IMG/VR virus record: IMGVR_UViG_3300023179_000044
Span: 1 to 64,000 of that record
DNA: 64,000 bases
Source: a virus
Direction: 5' to 3' (one strand)
The notes below the pieces were generated by a model. That model saw nothing but the letters and a program-made list of their open reading frames with translations, was not told the origin of the DNA and made no database searches. This document shows positions 53,436 to 62,600 of this stretch, piece after piece; positions within the stretch are counted from its first letter, which is position 1; each line of letters begins with the position of its first letter. Position numbers and translations under genes: made by a program.

Positions 53436-53648
53436 TTACCATCTATATCCGTCAGCTAAACTTTTATAGAAATTATCCTCTAATTCTATGTATTTATCTC
53501 CCGTGTAGTCTTCTACTTCAGAAGCAGCACCATTAAGAAGAACATTTTTATAAATAGGCATTTTAGTTTCAGTTATCCACAAATCGGGTGTAACTTCTCC
53601 TAGTAGTAGACCGGACTCATGTTTTTTAGTCATTTTTATTTTAATCAA
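53436..53648 (-). CDS. Small hypothetical protein, 70 aa, probable TTG start
   Basis: The TTG at 53646-53648 follows GGAGGAGGG with a five-base spacer and overlaps the TGA of the giant protein as TTGA, so translation is probably coupled and starts there. The ATG at 53633 has no ribosome binding site. The product (MIKIKMTKKHESGLLLGEVT through KSLADGYRW) is a beta-rich small protein with no known family. Confidence 0.55.
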   Translation of the reverse strand: MIKIKMTKKHESGLLLGEVTPDLWITETKMPIYKNVLLNGAASEVEDYTGDKYIELEDNFYKSLADGYRW

Positions 53649-56600
53649 AATAGCCCTCCTCCAAAGGATCTAGGTTTAGAATATGGTTTTTTACTAGAGA
53701 ACTCCCATATTATACCCTTACTAGTCAACAAGTCAATCATTTCAACTGAAGGCATTTCATAAAATACAACTTTTTCAATGTCATCTAGTGTCACACCGCC
53801 ATGAATCTGGGCCTCAATTGAACCAAATTTAGCAAAATTTTCACTTTCAAAGAAGTTTTTCCCGGTAGCTTCTCTATAAATAGCAGCCATCTGAGTCAAA
53901 TAACTCAATTTAAATTCTGGATCAGTCAATGGAGTAGTTTCATCAAAGTTATTCAAAGAGTCTCTATCAGAAATGGTGGTTCTTTTCTTTACTTCTGGCT
54001 TCAGCACTACCTGGGCAGGCTCGGATCCTCCATAAATTTTTAAAGCATCTTCTGGTGGTGGTAGTGTAGCTGAAGCAAGCGATCCATATACTGGACGCCC
54101 TTCCAGTGGAGAGTCTCCCTCATAGCCAAAAGCCATGCTTTCATATAAAACACGTAAAGCACGATACTCCTCATTAGAGACTCCAGCCATAGAGCGTTTA
54201 GTCTCGTGTACTGTCTTTATTCGTCCTTCTTCTAGAACTTTTTCTAGAGCACGAGATGGCATAATAACTGATACAGCACCAGATTCAGAAAATTCTTTTA
54301 GATCTTTATTTGTAATTTCTACAGATTGTTCTGGATCAACCGTAACATCATAAACCTGACTATTTACTTCATCATCCGCATAGTCTGGAGTTGTTATGGC
54401 AAACTGATCTAGGTCTTCTTTACTTATTCTTGGACGTTGTCTAGTTAAACCTCGTTCTAAAAGTGCATAAGCTATAGTTGAACCATCAAAATTATTAGTT
54501 TTAGATGTCAATGCTTCCATTATGTCTCTGTAAAGTGGATTACTATGCGCTGCTATTAAAGCTTCAGTATATTTTTGATCGTTATCCATTTTGTCTTTAT
54601 AAAGATTTTTTATTCTTAACAATTCTTTTTCTTCATCTGTGTCGGGGCTATCTTTTTTAAATTGTATAGCTGACCTAATATATTCGTAAGTTTCTCTACC
54701 TTCTGGAGTTCTGTCAGTGTCCCAGGGGAGAGACAAATCCCTACCAAGTTCAGTTGCAATTTCTTTATAAGCTTTGTCGCTAGCATTGTGTTTTGCATCA
54801 TCAAGATTAGAAATAACCGAGCTTAGTTCTTGCCTAGCGTCGTCCGATAGTCGTGTTCCAGTTATATCTGTTCTATTTTTATTTTCTTGGTTCGGGTTTT
54901 TATTTTTATTTTTATATTCACTAGAAAACATGATAGGAATAGATATTCCAGCTTTATCTAACTCTTTTTGTATTCTTGCTTTTTCGGCTTCCATATCTGC
55001 TTTAGAACTATTTCTATCATCGAGAATAATAGTTTCTATTTCATCACTAGAAATTCCACCGTGAATCTGAGCTTCGGTGTAGCTGGGATGGTAAGCACCA
55101 TTTCCGTAATCAAGGTTATTTTCAACTTGCGGTAAATAGCCAATAATACCTGCAGCATATAAAGAATCAGGATCAATTTTTTCTCCAAGTGGGATAGCTT
55201 GGAAAGCCCTATCAAACGAATCGTTCATCGTGGCTGTAGATCTATCTCTGACTGATTTTTTAAGAATAAGCTTTACATCTCCGTAGCCAAAAGTTGGACT
55301 AGAGTCTATATCATTGAATCGATTACTAGTTCCAAATAGTCTTTTTGGAGCATCATCAGTTGGATAAACTAAATAGCCATAAATAGGTCTATTTTTTGGA
55401 TCTAAATCAATTGGAAGACCCATTAAAGCACGTTCGACCACCGTTCTTTTAGAATTGTCAAACAATCCATTAGAAAATTGAGTCTCAAACTGAGTTTTAA
55501 TTCTTTTATCTTCTAAAATTTTAGCAAAAGTTTTTTCATCTACCGCGACTACAATTTCGGCGTTATCTAATTTATCAGCAATTAAACTTAAATTACTGTC
55601 TATGAGATCAATACCCGAAACAATCTTAGGAAGATTATTTTCAGATACTTCATTTTTCATCTCTTTATACATCTCTAAAAGTAGCATGGTATTTTCATGC
55701 ATTGCATAATTATTAAGTTGCTCTTTTATTGCATCAAATTCAATAGGAGAAAGTTTATCTTTATATATTTTATTAAATTCTTTTATATCAAAATATATAA
55801 ATCTATCTTTATTTCTTTTAATCCAATCTTGAGCAAAATCTATGGCTTCTTGTGAATGACCATATGAAGTACGGTCAAGATAATCAACAGTCAAAACAGT
55901 GGACATTACTTGACCCGTAATATCTTCAGATTTATTTGGTATAGGGTCCCCATCAGAGTCTGGCTCAGTCAATTTCTTTATAAACTTTTTATCTGGATCT
56001 ATGTATTCTTTAATAGAATCCATTGCAGAATAGTTTTTAAGTAAAGATATAATTTCTTCTTGAGTAGATGGAATAGCTACTTTTGGTTTTTGTTGTTCTT
56101 CAAGTTCATCAAGGCTTGGCCTTTCGCGAGTGACCTGAACTACTTCTACAGGAATAGAAATTCCATAATTTTTCATAAGATCTTCAATATTTTTAGCAAC
56201 CTCTAGAAGAGCCTCTTTATCATTATCACTGTAAGCAGGTATAACAAATTTTTCAATATCATCTAAAGAAACACCACCATGAATCTGAGCCTCAAGATAG
56301 TTTGATCCAAAATCTCCAAGAGTACTTGGCGGTATTTCTAACACTCCAGATTTTAAAACAGAGTCTCTGTCAACTTTAGTCAAATCTGATGCCACGAACT
56401 CGGCTGAAAGACTATCCTTAGCTGTAAATCTTGTTCTATTTTTTATTGATGATTTAAGTACTACCCTAACATTTCCGTATTGATATAAATTAGGACTTTC
56501 TAGTCTATAGTCCGTTGAGAATGGATTTAGATTACGATACAATTCTGGAGTACTCTCTAGTCCTAGATATCCATAAATAGGTCTAAGACTGTCATCAATG

Positions 56601-59600
56601 TCTATAGGAACACCGTTTACACTGAATTCTGAAATTGCTCTTTTAATTGGATCATAAAGGCCCCTACTTTTAGCAGTTTCAAATTGAGATTTTATTCTTC
56701 CATCTTTAAATAAATTTTCAATAAACTTTTCATCGATAGCAATAGTAACAGAAGCATTTTTTATAGCATTAGATAAATCTTCAGCTGCATCCATCATTTT
56801 TCTTACAGATTTAGCATCTTCACTTTGTCCAGGAAAAGCTTTTTCATATTCAAGAAACATCTCATCAACGGCTTTTTTATTTACATAATCTTGATAAGTT
56901 GTTATTGCATTATAAATAGCATCTTTTTTCCACATAAAGTCATTAGAGGTTCTTTCATCAATACTTTCAGCGGCAGCAAATAGTTTTTCTTTTAATTTTT
57001 TTCTATTTATATATAAAAATTTTTCTTTATTTTTTTCAAACCACTCTTTAGCAAAATCAAATACCGTCTGATCTGGCTCTTTATATCCTTCATTTACTTT
57101 TAATGCTTCATCTCTGTCTTTTAATCTTTTTAATATGCTATATGGGTCATAATAAAATGTTGGATCATCTGGATCACTAGCATCATCATATGCTTTTTTA
57201 TCGGTAAAAATAATTGACTTATCCGACAGATATTTTTCTAGCTCGTCCTCTATGGAATAAGGAATGGCAGAAGCATTAATTTCATTAGAAGTAAAGTCTT
57301 CTTTTTTAACTGGTTCTTTAGGACGTTTATATATTTTGTCATACTCTTCAATATCGGCATTAATTTTGTCTGATAATTCTTTTATAGTATTAGAATCAAT
57401 TTTTTGATCTTCTCTATTAATGAGCTCATCTAAAAGATCCTCGGTAGGCTTGCTAAGTCTAGCATCCTTAAAATATTTGTATACATCATCACGTTCTTGT
57501 GGGCTAGCAAAGGTGACGTCAGTTACACCGTCCGACTTATACTGCTCTTCAGGCCACTCAGGTAAGAATTGCTTTTTTCCATACTTTACCCTGATTCTTA
57601 GGGTTCCGTCAGCATCTTCAAAAACTTCAGAAACTGTAAACTTGGCAGCTATAGGGAGAATAACTTCTTTTTCTCTGTCATAAACAGTTCCGTCTGGCTC
57701 GATAGGGGAGCCTGTAGCACCTTTTTCTGTTTTAATTTCAAAAATAACCGCTGAATTAGTATTTGAATCTTTATTATTTTGATCTAGAATTGCAAAGCCC
57801 TCGGCCACTTCAGGGTCTAGTGAGGTCGAAGTAAAAATATCACTAGATATAACTTCATCCCCTGGCTTTAGCTGCATCAACTGAGCACGTAATTCAGAGT
57901 CTCTTCGGGCTATAGTTCCTCTATAGAGTTTTGTTCCTTCTGGAATTTCTTCAGATTCAGTTAGCTTTTTTAAATTAGAAACTAATTTATTAACACTCTC
58001 GGAAGTATCGGAATCAAACTCTTCACCTTTTATAAAATCTTTTATTAATAAATACTGACCTTTTTGATAACCAGTGATTGCTTCTTTTTCTTCATTTGTT
58101 CTATCTGGAGTTGGAAGTTGATCTATGCCACCCATATCAGGAGATTCGGGCTGGATCTGCCATATAGGATCGCCATCAGGAGGGCCAAAACCAGCTGGAA
58201 TACGAGCAAATGATGTAAAGAATATAGGATTTAATACAGTATTTTCATCGTATCGACCACTCGACTCTGAGATTTTAATTCTAATAGGAGTTGGTCGGCC
58301 ACCGTTATCTCTTGCAGCAATAAGTTTTACTACGTCATCGCTATTATTTAAAGAATATTTTTCAGTATTTGGATTATAAAGTATTTCAATTGGCTCCCTA
58401 AATCCATTATCCTTAATATCTTTAGCGACTTCACTAGCTTTAGTTTTATTTTCCCCAGTGACAAGACCGAAATCAGCATTATCTACTTTAGAAAGCACAT
58501 CTCCTGGACGTACATATCCAACAGTGCCGAGGTTTCCTCCATTAAGAATTCCAAATGGAGCACGTTTTGTTCCTGGTTTTAAATCTATATTTAAGTTAGG
58601 ATCTTCTTGCTTAGAGTACTCGGATGTTTTTTGTCTTACTGCATCTAAGTATGGCTCATTAAGTGTTACTTTTCTGTATAAACCATATTTATGTAAAAGA
58701 CTTTGTAAAGTCTCTAACCCCTCATCAGAGTTACCATATTCATTAATTAAATTAATAGCTTGAGTGTCATATATTTCACCTCTAAGCGAAGCTTTTATAT
58801 CACGAAGTTTTTGTCTACCCCAAATACTTAGATTTGATAATTTTTCTGAAGAATTTTCTTTTTTAACTGTTGTATTTGTATTTTTATATTTTAGTTTGAT
58901 TGTTAAATTACTATTAGAATCCTTTTCTACACCGATAACTTCTAGCTGCGCTCCAATTGGTAAAACCACCTCTTTTTCTAAATCATACATATCCCCACTG
59001 GCTCCCACTACAGCACCAGTTGCACCATTTTCTGTTGTAATATCAAATACTATTCTTTTTGTTGGAGCAACTCTTTGATCACCAAGAGCAGCGAAATCTA
59101 TAGCAACACTTTTATCTCTTGTAGTAGAAGTAAATGTATTATCTGACGATACAATATCGCCAGGTTGTAGTTGGTTAAATTGAGCGTACTTATCACTAGA
59201 AAATACGGCAAAAGTTCCTCTATAGAGTTTTGTTCCTTCTGGAAGCTCTTCTGAAGTAGTTACTTTTTTTAGATGCGGTATTGCTTTATCAAATTTTGCT
59301 TTTTGTTCTTCAGTAATAGTCCCATTAGTTGGATCTGCCATATATTTTGCTAAACGATAATATGAAGGACTTTGATAAAGTTCTATACTTTCATTTTCTT
59401 CATCAGTTCTAGGTGGTATTGGTAAATCAAATTCGTCATTAGCTGTTTCTGGAGTTTTCTCTTCTGATTCTGGATATTTATTTAAAATAAACTCGCGACG
59501 AGCTTTTAGTTTTTCTTTAAGTTCTTTATTATCAGCTGGGTCAGAAATAAACTTATCAACAAGTTCATCTATTTTTTCTGGAGTAATAGCGCGAAGCTTT

Positions 59601-62600
59601 TCGACACTTTTTCTTTCAGCCTCGGGACTCATATTAGAAAAAAGTTGACCAGTAGTATTTTTCTTGTCTTTAAAAGTCTCTAATTCTCCTACTTCATTAC
59701 CAAAAGCCGATCCCTTACGCTCGCCTCTGGCACGATATAGAAGAGAACCTCCGGAGTCTATACGAACTGGATTTCCATCTTTGTCATAACTTAAATTGTC
59801 GTATCCAGTACCAACAACGTCCCAGTTGCCTAGCCATGCATCTATTGCAAACCCGTCGAATGCCGGATCGTTGGGGTCCACCCCATTATTTATTCTTTCT
59901 GCTACTGAAGTTAAAGGAGTGGTTTTCCAATCAGTGTAAGTTACTTGTTTACTACGCATTAGGCCTTTTTTAACTTCTAATGCGTCGATTCCGGCTTCTT
60001 TATATAATGCAGAAGCGAGTGCTTCATTATCTCCACGGTTTTTATCTTGGATCTTTACATAGAAAATATTTCCAGTATTTGGATCTTGATATTTTCCACC
60101 AGGATTAGAACCAAGAGGTCCAGAAATTTGTTTAAAGTTAGTAAAATCTAACTCGGGGGTTTCAGATTTTTTAAGCTCTTCACTTAACTCGGGTTTTAAC
60201 TTATTTTCTGCAGATTCTATAATAGGTTCTATTTTTTCTACATTTTTAAGACGAGAGTCATTTGGATCGTGGCCACGGCTGACAAAGAAAGGTTTACCTA
60301 TTAGCTCTTGCATAGAAGAGAGGACCTTAAGCGATCTGTCTACTTCATCTCCAGCTTCTGGATTATCAAAGTATTTTTCAGCTCCTCCTCCAATATAATG
60401 AAGTGATTCACCCTTTAAACGCCATTTTTGATTACCATTTTTATCTTTAAATGATTCAAATAATCTATAAAACCTATCAGAACGAGGTGTCTCCGAGCCC
60501 CAGTCGCGTTCCCATGCACCTTCACCATAAAGTTCGTCATATTTAGCTGGAAGAGCACCTTTTGTTAAACCATTTTCTTCATAAAAAGATGCCCAGTCGC
60601 GGCCATCACCAAAAGGACTGCTATCTAGTGCATAGTAATCGAACTGGCCTAGTGGTTTAAGATGTCTAAATGGGCTTCCTCCACCACTTCTATCAAACTT
60701 CTCATTTGGGCCAACCTTTAGATCCTTTAAATTAAACCACGGAGCATTTTCTGGGTTTGGAATCTCTAAATCACCAAGTCTAGTAACTCTACCTGGAATT
60801 GACGTAACTTCGGGGCTTATTACAGCACCAATTTCATCAGAAATACGGCTAAAACCAAGTAGACCAGTTATTTCATCGGGTCTAGCTTTAATTTCATAAC
60901 GACCAGTATTTTTCCCTTTATCTCCTTTTCCACGTTCAACGTTATAATCAAAAGCCATATACCTATCAAGTGAAGCGTAACCAGCGGCGGCATCGGCTTC
61001 TGTATCTTTATGGTGAATATTATTTCTATAAAAAGAAATAAATCCTCCAGGCTTAACTCCTAAAAATTTTTCAGCATAAAGTTGATTAACTTTTTTGGCT
61101 AAAGGTGAAATATCTTTTGGATCGCTATACTTAGTCATTAAATCTGTGGCAATATGATTACTTAGATAATCCCAGAAAAGATTTTTATCGGTAAGTTCGC
61201 CATATACCGTTTTTAAAAGTTCAGGGTTTTCTTCTTTAATCTGATCGAAGAGACTCCTATACTGAGCACCAACAACTTCTTCAATATCTTTTGGACTTCT
61301 AATTAAAGGGAAGCGACCCTTTTTTCTAAGATTGTTTGCGGCAACAGAACGAATATTCTTAAGCGCGTCATCCCCAGAAACTTCATCAACCAGCTGGTCT
61401 GGAGAGACCGGCTTTATAAAATTAAGCCCTTCGCTTGCTAAGTGTAAACGTATACGTTCATTCTGTTCTTCAGCAATAGCTGCCATTTTTGGAGATAACT
61501 CGGTAACAAATGGTCCTAGTTCTGGTCTTTCGGATTTTTGTTTTACAAGTTTATCTGCAATATCAGCTGGAGATTCTTTTGTAACTTCTGGAGATGGTGG
61601 CGAAGTTTCTTTTGGTGGTTCTCCTTCTGGTGCTTTAGGCGGATTTCCTTTAATACCAACTTCACCTTCTACTTCACGCTTAGGAGCAGGCTTAGGATTA
61701 GCGGAAGTAGCGCCTAGAGTCTGTCTAGGAACACCAACATAGTCATTATATTCATTTGCAAGTTTAAGAACATCCTCATGATCAAGATCAACAACGACAA
61801 CATTTAAATCAATTGGCTTATCCCCCATCTCCTGCGCAGCCAAAGCACCAGCCCAACGGTGGTGACCATCGATGACATACCCGTCACGGCTTACATATAG
61901 AACTGCTTGATCAAACTTTGCTCTACCTTCTGGAGTTAGGAATGCCTGAGCAATACCTCCAACATTTCCCATATCCATTTCTGACTGAACTGGTGTAAGT
62001 TGATCTGGTGTTTTTACATCTCTAGTGTGTTTGATATTAAGTTCATCAAGAATTTTTTCAAATTGTTTTTGATCAGCATCAGTACCAAGCTGCGGCATTA
62101 ATCCACGTTCAGCACCTAAATTGTTATTTGTATAGTTTTCTTTACCATACATCTTCATATTCGTAACATCTACACCATTGGTTCGATATTTACGAGTTAG
62201 ACTTTGCATTTCTTCACTACTTAAAGGACTTCCATTTTTAGATCTTAAAAATGAAAGTAATGAATTAGCTCTTTCCTCATTTAAAAGCCCAGAACTTATA
62301 GCTCTGCGGAGTCTGTTGTATTGCCTCGGCTCTAATTTCTTTAGTTCATCATCTAGTTCTCTAGCTAGTTCAGCTGCTCCTCCTATAGCATTCTCATCTG
62401 CACCAATATACTTTCTATCTGCAGCTGCAATTTTTAGAGCTTCTACCCAAGTATCTTTGTCTACTTCAATAAATCCGCCATCATAAAGAACTTCATACGC
62501 TTCCTGAGGATCAGTTATATCTGTTCTTACCTCTGATGGGTCAATTTCGTTTAGATCCCAGAAACCGCCCTCGTGTCTAGTTGGAGCTGTGGGGCTAGAC

